Below are positions 36,453 through 45,842 of a stretch of DNA of 64,000 bases, in pieces. This DNA is from an uncultured Sphingobacteriaceae bacterium (GTDB lineage: Bacteria; Bacteroidota; Bacteroidia; Sphingobacteriales; Sphingobacteriaceae). Position numbers and translations under genes: made by a program. Within the stretch, counting starts at the first letter, position 1. The number at the start of each line of letters is the position of its first letter. The notes beneath the pieces are model-generated. The model saw nothing but the letters and a program-made list of their open reading frames with translations, ran no database searches and was not told where the DNA came from. The stretch lies in NCBI GenBank assembly GCA_946480915.1, contig CAMLLO010000011.1:62001-126000 (forward strand). Reading direction: 5' to 3'.

Positions 36453-36848
36453 TTAGTGGTTAGTCGAAATAATTGAGGCTTCTTTAGTATTACCAATGAA
36501 TTTTATATAAGAATTAAGCATTTTATGAATTTGGGTAAGTTCGTCTATCAATTGATCAGCTTTTTTTTCCTCGAGGATTTTTCTTGTTTTCAACTTTATT
36601 AACCAACTCTTAGTTTCCATAATTGAACCCCTACTGAAATAGCAAAAATTTTTATTTTCTTTGAAATGAAACCTTCCATAACCTTCGGCAATATTGGCTC
36701 CTATGGAATCTGCTGACCTTACAAGTTGTTTGCCAATGGTGTCTTTGATGAAATAATCTTTCCATGAAGCTACTTCAAACCAAATTTCATCAGAAAGCTT
36801 CTCAGCTCTTTTATAAACTTCTAAGTCATCTAACTTGTATGAACTCAT
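36453..36848 (-). CDS. Four-helix-bundle protein (S23/23S rRNA IVS family)
   Basis: The 131-residue all-helical protein has the family hallmarks LDDLEVYKRAEKLSDEIW, GKQLVRSADSIGANIAEGYGRF, FCYFSRGSIMETKSWLI and a C-terminal helix ending with MLNSYIKFI. Related proteins were first found encoded in intervening sequences of 23S rRNA genes and form pentamers, but most are chromosomal genes of unknown function. It interrupts the folA-thyA pair with spacers of 49 and 111 bases, which suggests a later insertion. Confidence 0.9.
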   Translation of the reverse strand: MSSYKLDDLEVYKRAEKLSDEIWFEVASWKDYFIKDTIGKQLVRSADSIGANIAEGYGRFHFKENKNFCYFSRGSIMETKSWLIKLKTRKILEEKKADQLIDELTQIHKMLNSYIKFIGNTKEASIISTNH

Positions 36849-36959
36849 GATGCTAATATAAATTATAATCTAACCTAATTAACATTTTCGGAATAGATAA
36901 CTAATTACTATTTATTGAAAAAATAATAACTCAAAAACTAATGACTGGTAATTAATTAA

Positions 36960-37754
36960 CTAAACTGCTACAGGTGCTTTAATATGTGGATGCGGATCGT
37001 AATTCTCTAAGGTGAAATCTTCAAATTTAAATTCAAAAATATCTTTGATATCCGGATTGAGTTTTACCCGCGGTAGAGGCCGTGGTTCGCGGCTTAATTG
37101 AAGTTTGGTTTGTTCAATATGATTGTTGTACAGGTGCGCATCGCCAAGAGTATGGATAAACTCGCCGGGTTTTAATCCGCAAACCTGAGCAACCATCAGC
37201 GTCAGCAAGGCATACGATGCAATGTTGAAAGGCACGCCTAAAAATATATCCGCGCTTCGTTGATACAATTGGCAGCTCAATTTTCCCTCAGCTACGTAAA
37301 ACTGAAAAAAGCTATGGCAGGGAGGAAGCGCCATATTTTCAATTTCGGCGACGTTCCATGCCGATACAATTAAACGTCTGGAATCAGGAGTGTTTTTTAT
37401 CTGATTAATAACATTGGTAATTTGATCAATATGCCGCCCGTCGGGAGTTGGCCACGAGCGCCATTGATATCCGTACACAGGACCCAAATCTCCATTCTCA
37501 TCCGCCCATTCGTCCCAGATGCTCACACCATTTTCTTTCAGGTACCTGATATTCGTGTCGCCTTTTAAAAACCAGATCAATTCGTGAAGTATCGAGCGAA
37601 GATGAAGTTTTTTGGTTGTTACCAGTGGAAATCCTTCCTCCAGGTTAAAACGCATTTGGTATCCGAACACGCTAATAGTTCCCGTTCCGGTACGATCGTG
37701 TTTTTGTGTGCCTGTGTTCAGCACGTGCTGCATCAAATCAAGATATTGTCTCAT
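36960..37754 (-). CDS. thyA: Thymidylate synthase
   Basis: The 264-residue length equals that of the canonical enzyme. Key motifs are [16 protein letters not shown] at the phosphate-binding end, the catalytic cysteine in [12 protein letters not shown] (near residue 146), [20 protein letters not shown] and the C-terminal APVAV. It methylates dUMP with methylene-tetrahydrofolate, and the resulting dihydrofolate is recycled by FolA. The ispE gene is divergent, with 71 bases between the starts. Confidence 0.98.
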   Translation of the reverse strand: MRQYLDLMQHVLNTGTQKHDRTGTGTISVFGYQMRFNLEEGFPLVTTKKLHLRSILHELIWFLKGDTNIRYLKENGVSIWDEWADENGDLGPVYGYQWRSWPTPDGRHIDQITNVINQIKNTPDSRRLIVSAWNVAEIENMALPPCHSFFQFYVAEGKLSCQLYQRSADIFLGVPFNIASYALLTLMVAQVCGLKPGEFIHTLGDAHLYNNHIEQTKLQLSREPRPLPRVKLNPDIKDIFEFKFEDFTLENYDPHPHIKAPVAV

Positions 37755-37825
37755 CTTCTACAAAAGAAATAAATGTATTTTTACCGTCCTACAATTGTGA
37801 ACAAAATATCGATTGTTTAGAACTC

Positions 37826-38629
37826 ATGCTTACATTTCCAAACGCTAAAATAAATATTGGTTTAACCATTGTTTCAAGAAGAAGCGATGGTTATCATAAT
37901 CTTGAAACGGTTTTCTATCCTGTAAAGATAAACGATGCATTGGAAATTGTCGAAGCAGATAAATTAAGTTTCGAAACGTCGGGAATTGAAATACCGGGTT
38001 ATGCCAACGAGAATCTTTGCCTTAAAGCGTATGGATTGCTAAAAGCAGATCATGATATCCCTCCATTAAGAATCCATTTGCACAAACAAATACCGATCGG
38101 GGCAGGCTTGGGCGGAGGATCAGCCGATGCGGCTTTTTTTATCAAACTGGTGAATGATAAATTTAATTTGGGATTAAATACCTCAACGATGGAAGCGTAT
38201 GCCAGGCAACTTGGCGCCGACTGTGCGTTCTTTGTTCAAAATAAACCTGTATTTGCTTTTGGAAAAGGTGATGAGTTTGAAACAGTCGGCTTGGACTTGT
38301 CTCCGTATAATCTGGTGCTGGTTATGCCACCTGTTCACGTTTCTACGGGTGAAGCCTACCGGGGAGTAAGGCCACATCAGCCGGTTGAATCTTTAAAAGA
38401 GTTAATCAAACTGCCTATTGAAGAATGGCGGCCTGTAATTAAAAATGATTTCGAAGAATCTGTTTTCAGAAATCATGCATCAATTAGAGGCGTAAAAGCC
38501 GCTTTGTATGAAGCAGGTGCTATTTACGCTTCGATGAGCGGTAGCGGAGCTTCTGTTTATGGAATATTTAGGAACGACATCGACTTAACAGCGCTTGAGA
38601 AAGAGAATCAGGTATTTTACGGTGTTTAA
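37826..38629 (+). CDS. ispE: 4-diphosphocytidyl-2-C-methyl-D-erythritol kinase
   Basis: The 267-residue GHMP kinase has FPNAKINIGLTIVSRRSDGYHNLETVFYP at the N-terminus, the ATP loop PIGAGLGGGSADAAF (around residues 95-110) and a C-terminal MSGSGASVYGIF. It acts in the non-mevalonate isoprenoid pathway. The start is the ATG at 37826. The frame is open further upstream, but that stretch would overlap thyA on the other strand and lacks family similarity. Its end overlaps the LapA-like gene tail to tail by 4 bases. Confidence 0.96.
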   Translation: MLTFPNAKINIGLTIVSRRSDGYHNLETVFYPVKINDALEIVEADKLSFETSGIEIPGYANENLCLKAYGLLKADHDIPPLRIHLHKQIPIGAGLGGGSADAAFFIKLVNDKFNLGLNTSTMEAYARQLGADCAFFVQNKPVFAFGKGDEFETVGLDLSPYNLVLVMPPVHVSTGEAYRGVRPHQPVESLKELIKLPIEEWRPVIKNDFEESVFRNHASIRGVKAALYEAGAIYASMSGSGASVYGIFRNDIDLTALEKENQVFYGV

Positions 38630-38904
38630 TCTATATAGTCGCGATCTTCATCGCTTAAAGCGGAGCGTCTTTCTTCCGGCTCAGCAACTTCAAATTCAGG
38701 CTCTTTGTGAACAGATTCTTTCCTTTTAGGTTTGGCTGCCACAATGCCGATGATAAACCCTAACCCAAACATAGTTCCAAGTATCACTAGTTTCGGGATT
38801 TTGGTGGCGCCAAATAGCCAGAAGTCTATCTCTTCTGTATTGTTCATTAAAACGATGGTTACCAAAACAGAGGCGATGATAATGAAAATGGTTTTTCCAC
38901 TCAT
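38626..38904 (-). CDS. Small LapA-like (DUF1049-type) membrane protein
   Basis: The 92-residue protein has two hydrophobic segments (IFIIIASVLVTIVLM and VILGTMFGLGFIIGIVAA) separated by NNTEEIDFWLFG, the general layout of LapA/DUF1049 proteins. An acidic cytosolic tail with EEPRSAL-like charged residues ends in DEDRDYID. Its function is unknown; LapA in E. coli takes part in lipopolysaccharide assembly control. It is 6 bases downstream of the 955-residue gene on the same strand, so the two are probably co-transcribed. Confidence 0.7.
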   Translation of the reverse strand: MSGKTIFIIIASVLVTIVLMNNTEEIDFWLFGATKIPKLVILGTMFGLGFIIGIVAAKPKRKESVHKEPEFEVAEPEERRSALSDEDRDYID

Positions 38905-38910
38905 GATACT

Positions 38911-41778
38911 TTAGAAGTTATAAATTGCAATCGTCTCGAATATCGGATTTTGTCCCGGTTTTTCGTTAATGAAAATTATCTTTCCTCCAAGATCAAAGTT
39001 TGGCAGAGGAAAACGCAGTAAGTTCATGTCTGCGCGAAGTTCTGCACCGAATGAACGAGGCGAAAATGGTTTCTTAGAGTCGATGTTTTCAAAATCAGCG
39101 AAAAAGCCCGCTTTTAAACGTTTTATGTATGAAAGTGGGCCAAGTTCCCAGTCGGGGTAAAATAATGGCATACGATAGTCTAATAAGAGCGTATTCCGGG
39201 TATTGCCAATCCTCTTCATGAAACTGTAACCGCTTACTCTTGGGATATCTACTGTATTCCGGTATACTCCATTCGACTCCTGGAAATTAAAGGAGGCTTG
39301 AAATGAATGGTTTGTTAAGATTCCGGGAAAGTATAATGTGCTTCTAAAGATGAACATTTCACCCCCCAGTTGCTGTTCAAAAGGAAAATGCCGGTATCGT
39401 ACAAAAATATTTTGACCCCATTTCGGTGCCAGGTCCCGGGCGCTCCTTCTGTTGTTCCTTGATGCGGAGAATTCATAATGCATCGGAAATTTTAAAGTTT
39501 GTATCAATGCTGAAAAATTGTTTTCAATACTATACCGGTTTGTATAGCTCGTACCAACCTTGAAATTGAAATTATAGTTGTTATTAAACCGGTTGGCTCG
39601 CAGGGGAATGGAAATATCTGCTTTAAATTCATTCTCTCTCCAGCTAACAGGAATAAAAACAGTGTCACGCCCTACTTTCGTTGTCCTGTTTATTAATCGG
39701 GGACGATTAAGGTAGGAGAAATTTAGAATCGGAAAATATTTGCTATAGGTTGCGCCGGCCTCGTATTCGCTTTTTCGCAAAGCATTGTTGTATTGATACC
39801 CCCCATAAAAACTTAAAGTACTCAACTTATTGTCTGACTGCAGACGAAAGCCGAAATTCTGGTCGTCAAAAAACTGATTGTCTTCGATCGTTGGAAGAAT
39901 GGTATGGAAATAAAACAGATTGCTTAATTCCCGATAGCGCTTGGTAGGATATGTTCGGGTGGGTAAATCTTCAAATACGTTTTTATTTCCTTCTGCAGGG
40001 GTGATCGGGTCGGCGAAATTTACGACCGATTTCTCAATTTGTTTAATCGATATTCCATCAGTGATTTTTAAATTAATAGCTGAAATATTATATCCATCCG
40101 GAGAGTAATTGTTGAACAGGAGCTTGCCCGACTTGGCATCGTAAAAAGGATTATGAGCTCCGTACCTGGAGGAAGTTAACTGTTGAATGTCTTTGGTTGC
40201 AGGATCTAGTTTGTAGATGTTGTTGATCCCATTGAAATGTGCCTTAAAAATTATCTGATCAGAGGCATAAACCGGCCGGAGAATTTCCTGTAACTGAAAT
40301 GGTATAAGCTGGCTAAACTTTCCCGTTTGTCTGTTCAACTCATAAAGAGTTTTTCCGCCTGTTGCTACCGCGACAATAATAATTTTATTTCCTGCCTGGT
40401 TGAATGCCGGCATCTGCAGCATGTAATTTTCCGGAGCCGGATATCGTCGTTTTTCCTTGCCGGTTTCCGAGTCTAACTCGACCAGCGAAATTTGATGAGA
40501 TGTTGATACTTCAACTGCCGCAATTGTGCTACCATCGGGTGAAAGGGCCGGAGCGAAAAGCCGGCTTTTATGGGTAAGCTGTTTTTTGATTTTGCGTTTC
40601 CTGTCATAGATATTTACGACGTTAAAAGATCGCTGATGAAAGCGCGAATCGAACCGCGATTCGTCCCAAACTATTTTTTCGTTCGAATAGCTGAACCAGG
40701 GGATTTCCTGTAATCCGATATTTAGAATTTTAGAAGTTTTGCCGTTTTCAAGCATCTCGTAAATTGCCGGGGTTTCTGCTTTGCTATCTTTCAAGAATAT
40801 AATGCTACCCGATGAGGTGCTTGCGGGAAGCAGGAAATTTTCAGGTCTTTTATTTTTTCTTTTGTTAAGTGAATTGTAGTCCTGGCCATTCACTTTTTGG
40901 AGCTGCCGCGACCAGATATTTTTGAGGTCATTTATTGTAGAATCGTAGAGTTTTTTGGTGCTGAGATTGGTGAACTTTTTCAGTGAATTACTGAAGTTGT
41001 ATGGGCGCAATGGGTTGCGCGAAATCCGGCTGATCAGGCTGTCGTTGATACTGTTCCCAAAATCTCTTCTCAGCTTGGTGTTCATAAAAAAACCAAGTTG
41101 GTAGTAACCGGCAGTGAAATCTTTCACAGACCCAAAATAGTTTTTTGAGTAGCTGTAGTTTTTGTTACTTAGTGTATTTGTTCTTAATTCAATATACCAT
41201 TCAGGTATGCGGCCACGGCCAGCATTCGTGAGCACTGTTTCTGTGGTTACGGCATCTCCTTCAAAGAACCAGGATGGGAGGCTGATGCCAAATATAGCCA
41301 GGGCTATTGTTTCGAAAGGAGGGCTGTTGAATCTACCTGTTAGCTTGTCAAATTGTACTACGTGTCGAAGCTCATGAACGGCCAGGCTGCTTAACCAATC
41401 CTGGTAATCGAAGCTTTGAGAAGGTGTGGCAAATAGTTCGGATTTGCGAGGCGCCAGCTGTACAAAACCGTTTGCTGTGGTACCTTGATTTTGAAGAATT
41501 ATAGAGATTTTTTTTGGCTGCTTTCCTAGTGACCTGCTTACACGGGCAATAATACCTTCAAGTACATTAGCCATTCTTTGGGCCTGGGGTTCAAAATCGG
41601 AAGGGTAGATTATCTGAAAATTTTCGGTGTTGATTTGATTCCATTTTAGGGATGGAGGGTTCTGTTCACCTGGAAAAACCTGAGCTTTTGCTTCGAAAGA
41701 AGTGATTGTTAATATTATGCAATTAATTAAACTGATTAATAAAGTTTTATATGTTGATTTTTGGGTCAAAAAAGTCAT
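38911..41778 (-). CDS. Predicted outer-membrane metalloprotease with TolB-like propeller and beta-barrel
   Basis: The 955-residue protein has a signal peptide (to about residue 32) followed by a peptidase MA-type domain. The zinc motif is HELRH (His135, Glu136, His139), with a second-helix glutamate in WFFEGDAV (Glu173). A TolB/WD40-like propeller spans about 300-600, with repeats such as LSPDGSTIAAVEVS and YSPDGYNISAINL. The last 300 residues alternate like an outer-membrane barrel and end in an aromatic (IAIYNF). The fusion suggests a surface or periplasm-facing protease anchored in the outer membrane. Its substrate is unknown. No active-site residue appears lost. Confidence 0.78.
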   Translation of the reverse strand: MTFLTQKSTYKTLLISLINCIILTITSFEAKAQVFPGEQNPPSLKWNQINTENFQIIYPSDFEPQAQRMANVLEGIIARVSRSLGKQPKKISIILQNQGTTANGFVQLAPRKSELFATPSQSFDYQDWLSSLAVHELRHVVQFDKLTGRFNSPPFETIALAIFGISLPSWFFEGDAVTTETVLTNAGRGRIPEWYIELRTNTLSNKNYSYSKNYFGSVKDFTAGYYQLGFFMNTKLRRDFGNSINDSLISRISRNPLRPYNFSNSLKKFTNLSTKKLYDSTINDLKNIWSRQLQKVNGQDYNSLNKRKNKRPENFLLPASTSSGSIIFLKDSKAETPAIYEMLENGKTSKILNIGLQEIPWFSYSNEKIVWDESRFDSRFHQRSFNVVNIYDRKRKIKKQLTHKSRLFAPALSPDGSTIAAVEVSTSHQISLVELDSETGKEKRRYPAPENYMLQMPAFNQAGNKIIIVAVATGGKTLYELNRQTGKFSQLIPFQLQEILRPVYASDQIIFKAHFNGINNIYKLDPATKDIQQLTSSRYGAHNPFYDAKSGKLLFNNYSPDGYNISAINLKITDGISIKQIEKSVVNFADPITPAEGNKNVFEDLPTRTYPTKRYRELSNLFYFHTILPTIEDNQFFDDQNFGFRLQSDNKLSTLSFYGGYQYNNALRKSEYEAGATYSKYFPILNFSYLNRPRLINRTTKVGRDTVFIPVSWRENEFKADISIPLRANRFNNNYNFNFKVGTSYTNRYSIENNFSALIQTLKFPMHYEFSASRNNRRSARDLAPKWGQNIFVRYRHFPFEQQLGGEMFIFRSTLYFPGILTNHSFQASFNFQESNGVYRNTVDIPRVSGYSFMKRIGNTRNTLLLDYRMPLFYPDWELGPLSYIKRLKAGFFADFENIDSKKPFSPRSFGAELRADMNLLRFPLPNFDLGGKIIFINEKPGQNPIFETIAIYNF

Positions 41779-42496
41779 TTGCTAAATATGTTAGTTTTTC
41801 GCTGTATTTTTAAATCTTTTTATTTGAATTTTTAATTTATATTTTTTATATGTAATAATTGATAAAGAATAACTTATACTTATGTTTCTTTGTTTGTAAT
41901 TTGCTCAATTAATGTGCGATTGTTCGAATTTTTTAACCCCCAAAGGCTAATTATCCGGTAATTTTTTATTTAAATAGATGGAAAAGATTCTGGCTAAATA
42001 TAGTGTTAATATAAATGGATTTTAAGGTAGGCAGTCGGTTAGGGAAAGCTTGGGTTGTCCCACCACTCCCCTTTTGAGTTTTAGGGGGCGGGATCTCAAT
42101 GTTCATAAAAAAGGTGTTTCAGGCTCGGGGCGCGACTGTCAATGTCAACAAGAAAAACTGGTCGATCTGCATTTTCTAGCCAGAGCTTTAAGACTGCTTG
42201 TAAATTATAAAACCTCTTATCAGGTTGCTTTTAATTTCGAATTTTCGTTTATTTATTTTGGCGGAACAGGAAATTATTTTAGCTGGAATTGAACCGGAAT
42301 TAATGTGAAAGAGCTCTCCAGGAGAGTCGATTGTTTACAAATGAATTTCAAGTTTTGAACGAGCTTTCCCCGGGGCAATAGTTAATTTTCAGATCGGATA
42401 GGAGCTCTAGTGTTTTCTTGGAGTCAGGAAAATGTTCGGGTATTTTTGAGAGAAAAAAAATAGACTTAGTGTATTTTAATCTTCCATCTTTCAAAT
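41779..42496. other. 718-base intergenic region without a convincing gene
   Basis: This is the longest gene-poor stretch in the window. It lies behind the DMT transporter gene and in front of the 955-residue gene. It is AT-rich at 41790-41990, then of mixed composition. One 80-codon frame (42050-42292) has no protein-like pattern. Small hairpins exist, for example CTCTC-CAG-GAGAG around 42315, but no tRNA-like fold or tandem repeat is visible. It may be a decayed gene or hold a small RNA. Confidence 0.55.
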
Positions 42497-43411
42497 CTAC
42501 ACGAGTGGTTGGGTCCGGCTGACTCTTCTCTTAGAAAGACGATTTTTTAGAAATGGATAGATGAAGATTGCGCTTAGAATTATTGCAGCTCCTGCATAAA
42601 AACCTGTGGTCATTTGCTCTCTTTTTCCGAAGAAAAGAAAGGCCAGAATGACGCCGTACACGGGTTCCATATTTGTAATCAGGGCCACCCGGAAAGCAGA
42701 TAAATATTTCATTACCGACACCCCTGCGACATAGGCGGCGGAGGTGCAAATTGTTCCTAAAATTAAGAGGTAAACCAGGTCGGCAGAATTCAATTTCATG
42801 CTGCTATTGAAGCCATCTGTTGAGAATAAAAAGAGCGAAATCCAGACCCATGCGCCAATCAGTTCGTAAAAACTTATGATAGATGCGTCACGATTTTTGA
42901 TCTGTTTTGAATTAATGATCGAAAAAATACTTGCACAGAACGCGCTGGTTAAACCGAAAATTATTCCGAGGGTAAATCTACTCTCAAACTCAAAAATTAA
43001 GTATATGCCGCTTATAATCGCTAATCCGGTAAAGATCTCAAGCTTGGATATCTTTTGCCTGTTTAAAAGGGGTTCTAAGATGGCAGTGAACAAGGTTAAG
43101 GAAGAGAGACAAACCAGAGTAACTGATACCGTCGAAGACTTGATAGACTGGAAAAAAAGTATCCAGTGAGCCCCAACAATTGCTCCGGTAAAGAATAATT
43201 TCAGGAAGGCATTTGTGCCTATTTTTAGAGATGTTTTGGTGCTTTTGAAATAGAGATAGAGGGTGATAATGGCAATCAGAACACGGTACCAAACCAGGTG
43301 TGTTGCCGAAATAGAAATCAGCGCACCGAGGATCCCGGTGAAGCCCCAAACAAAAACAGTCAGGTGTAAAACTACCAGGTTCCGCTTGAGTTGAGAGGCA
43401 GAATGAGACAT
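42497..43411 (-). CDS. EamA/DMT family permease
   Basis: The 304-residue protein has about ten hydrophobic helices in two EamA repeats: NLVVLHLTVFVWGFTGILGALI and HWILFFQSIKSSTVSVTLVCLSSLTLFTAILEPLLN in the first, and FGLTSAFCASIFSIINS and GTICTSAAYVAGVSVMKYLSAFRVALITNMEPVYGVILAFLFFG in the second. The conserved EP near the ends of helices 4 and 9 is present twice. It probably exports a metabolite or amino acid, with an unknown substrate. It follows the LptF/G gene by 11 bases. Confidence 0.93.
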   Translation of the reverse strand: MSHSASQLKRNLVVLHLTVFVWGFTGILGALISISATHLVWYRVLIAIITLYLYFKSTKTSLKIGTNAFLKLFFTGAIVGAHWILFFQSIKSSTVSVTLVCLSSLTLFTAILEPLLNRQKISKLEIFTGLAIISGIYLIFEFESRFTLGIIFGLTSAFCASIFSIINSKQIKNRDASIISFYELIGAWVWISLFLFSTDGFNSSMKLNSADLVYLLILGTICTSAAYVAGVSVMKYLSAFRVALITNMEPVYGVILAFLFFGKREQMTTGFYAGAAIILSAIFIYPFLKNRLSKRRVSRTQPLV

Positions 43412-43422
43412 GTTTTTCTAGA

Positions 43423-44508
43423 TTATTTTGGTGCTTTTATCAGTAGATAAAAGCCCAGAATTCCAAAAAGTATATTCGGAATCAGAGCCGCAATTATTGG
43501 CGGCAAGCCTCCTTTCAGGGAGAACATATTGGCAAATTGTATAAATAATATGTAAACAAAACTAAGCAAAATGCCCAAGCCCAGTGGCAATCCAACACCC
43601 CCACGTACCTTTCTGGATGATAATGCAACACCCATTAATGTGAGCACAAAAGAGGAAAACGGATAAATAAAACGGCGGTATTTTTCTAATAAAAGCTCGT
43701 TCATAATGCCTGCCCCACGTATTTTTTCTTTGTCAATACGAGTGTTCAGCTCTCGCATGTTCATTGCTTTCGTCAGGTTATCATAGATCTCGAAATCTAC
43801 AGGCTTCATATCCAGAGTGGTGTCTTTTACCGTGCCCGATGTCATTGTTTCTTTCAGGCCATTTATCATTCTGGTGGAATAATTTTCCAGTTTCCATTTA
43901 ACCTTAACCGAGTCCCATAAAATTCTGTCAGACATAGTTTTCTCAACCAGCTGATCGCCTTTAAATCTCTCTAAGGAGAATTTATAACCTATTTTCTGAT
44001 TGTTATCAAAGTTTTCGATGAACACATAACTATCCTTATTTAGCTGTAAATGTGTGTACATTTTGGTGTTGTCGGTCTTGGGATTAATATAGACGTTTTC
44101 AAATTCCACCAATAGTTGATTTGTTTCCGGAATTATAAAAAGGTTAAATATCAGCGTTACTACGAAAATTACAAATGAAGAAATAAAGTAGGGCCGTAAA
44201 AAGCGGTTGAAGCTTACACCACCACTTAAAATGGGTACAATTTCGGTCTGGTCCGCCATCTTTGCCGTGAAAAAAATCACGGCTATGAAGTTAATTAGCG
44301 GAGACAAAAAGTTAAGATAGAAAGGAATAAATCCGGCATAATATTCAAAAATGATCTTTGAAACGGGTGCATCATTCCTGATAAAGTCATCCAGTCGTTC
44401 TGAAATATCGAAAACCACAATGATAACAGAAAAAATTACCATGGTAAACACAAAGGTTCCGAGGTATTTCTTGATTATGTACCAATCGAGGATTCCAATT
44501 TTTGACAT
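43423..44508 (-). CDS. LptF/LptG (YjgP/YjgQ) family permease
   Basis: The 361-residue protein has N-terminal helices (WYIIKKYLGTFVFTMVIFSVIIVVFDISERLDDFI), then FYLNFLSPLINFIAVIFFTAKMADQTEIVPILSGGVSFNRFLRPYFI, which is the diagnostic YjgP/YjgQ segment. A periplasmic beta-domain and three C-terminal helices complete it. It forms part of the inner-membrane lipopolysaccharide transporter. The paired LptF/G gene and lptB are not in the window. It is 3 bases after tgt, as often seen in Bacteroidota. Confidence 0.94.
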   Translation of the reverse strand: MSKIGILDWYIIKKYLGTFVFTMVIFSVIIVVFDISERLDDFIRNDAPVSKIIFEYYAGFIPFYLNFLSPLINFIAVIFFTAKMADQTEIVPILSGGVSFNRFLRPYFISSFVIFVVTLIFNLFIIPETNQLLVEFENVYINPKTDNTKMYTHLQLNKDSYVFIENFDNNQKIGYKFSLERFKGDQLVEKTMSDRILWDSVKVKWKLENYSTRMINGLKETMTSGTVKDTTLDMKPVDFEIYDNLTKAMNMRELNTRIDKEKIRGAGIMNELLLEKYRRFIYPFSSFVLTLMGVALSSRKVRGGVGLPLGLGILLSFVYILFIQFANMFSLKGGLPPIIAALIPNILFGILGFYLLIKAPK

Positions 44509-44511
44509 ACC

Positions 44512-45642
44512 TTATAAACGCTGAGATAGTTGATTTACCATTTTTGTTTTCCAGTCATAGAATTCTCCTGAAATTATCTTCTCGCGAGCCTCGCCCACCA
44601 GCCAAATATAGAAGTGCAGGTTGTGTAAGGTTGCTATTTGAGCTCCTAAAATTTCCTTAGAAGTGATTAGATGCCGAAGATACGCTTTTGAATAATTCAG
44701 ATCTGAAAACAGATCGCTGTCTTCTTCAATGGCGCTAAAATCATCTTTCCACTTTTCATTCCGGATATTAATTATGCCATTCTTAGTGAAAAGCATTCCA
44801 TTGCGGGCATTTCTTGTAGGCATTACACAGTCAAACATGTCGATGCCCAGCGCGATATTTTCGAGAATATTAACAGGTGTGCCTACGCCCATTAAATAAC
44901 GAGGCTTTTCGTAAGGTAAAATATCGCAAACCACTTCGGTCATTGCATACATTTCTTCTGCCGGCTCGCCCACAGAAAGTCCGCCGATGGCATTGCCTTC
45001 ACGATTGAAAGAAGCGATAACCTCGGCCGATTTTTGCCTTAAATCTTTATACACAGATCCCTGAACGATGGGGAACAGAGTTTGTGAATAACCATATTTA
45101 GGTTCGGTATTGTCGAATCTGTCGCAGCAGCGTTTAAGCCAACGGTGGGTCATTTCAATCGACTTACGGGCATAGTTATAATCGCATGGATAGGGAGTAC
45201 ATTCGTCGAAAGCCATGATAATGTCTGCTCCAATCACTCGCTGAATGTCCATTACATTCTCGGCTGTAAACAAATGTTTCGAACCATCTATATGCGATCT
45301 GAAGGTAACTCCTTCTTCTTTAATCTTCCGGACTTCACTTAATGAATATACCTGGTAACCTCCGCTATCGGTAAGAATTGGTTTATTCCACCCGTTAAAT
45401 TTATGCAAACCTCCGGCTTTTTCGAGGGTACTTAACCCGGGACGCAAATATAAATGATACGTATTTCCAAGAATGATCTGTGCTTTTATGTCTTCGCTAA
45501 GCTCGCGCTGATGAACAGCTTTGACGGTGCCTGCAGTGCCAACCGGCATGAAAATAGGCGTTTTTATAGTTCCGTGATCTGTTGTAATTTCTCCGGCACG
45601 CGCTTTCGAAAATTTATCTGATGCTTCTAGTTTAAATCTCAT
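44512..45642 (-). CDS. tgt: tRNA-guanine transglycosylase
   Basis: The 376-residue enzyme has TPIFMPVGTAGTVKAV, LTDSGGYQVYSLSEVRKIKEEGVTFRSHIDGS with the substrate Asp, GGLSVGEPAEEMY, and the catalytic D in FDCVMPTRNARNG. It exchanges guanine 34 for preQ1 in tRNAs that read NAU/NAC codons, so the cell makes queuosine. The zinc-site region is near the C-terminus, but I did not verify all four ligands. It heads a tgt-lptF/G-DMT operon. A -7-like TATTTTTG lies just upstream. Confidence 0.96.
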   Translation of the reverse strand: MRFKLEASDKFSKARAGEITTDHGTIKTPIFMPVGTAGTVKAVHQRELSEDIKAQIILGNTYHLYLRPGLSTLEKAGGLHKFNGWNKPILTDSGGYQVYSLSEVRKIKEEGVTFRSHIDGSKHLFTAENVMDIQRVIGADIIMAFDECTPYPCDYNYARKSIEMTHRWLKRCCDRFDNTEPKYGYSQTLFPIVQGSVYKDLRQKSAEVIASFNREGNAIGGLSVGEPAEEMYAMTEVVCDILPYEKPRYLMGVGTPVNILENIALGIDMFDCVMPTRNARNGMLFTKNGIINIRNEKWKDDFSAIEEDSDLFSDLNYSKAYLRHLITSKEILGAQIATLHNLHFYIWLVGEAREKIISGEFYDWKTKMVNQLSQRL

Positions 45643-45652
45643 TATAAAGTCG

Positions 45653-45660
45653 CAAAAATA
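45653..45660 (-). promoter_or_regulatory. Predicted -7 element of the tgt operon
   Basis: TATTTTTG on the minus strand, 11 bases before the tgt ATG, matches TAnnTTTG. It would give a very short leader. No clear -33 TTG is seen. Confidence 0.45.
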
Positions 45661-45842
45661 CTAAAATATTACAGGCTTGACCGATTAAATATGAGCAGGA
45701 AAAATCGCTCAGGTTTATCACCTTCTGCCTCCGTACCGCTCTGCGAATGCCCTTAAATAATTTGATTTCTTCTTTAAATAAAAAACCAAAAAACTCCCTG
45801 AAAATTTAGAACTTTGCCGTTTCGTGTTTTAACGTTAATATA

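Noticed and set aside
42050..42292. An 80-codon plus-strand frame in the large intergenic gap
   Set aside because: No recognisable motif, odd amino-acid composition, and no promoter or start context. Open frames of this length occur by chance.
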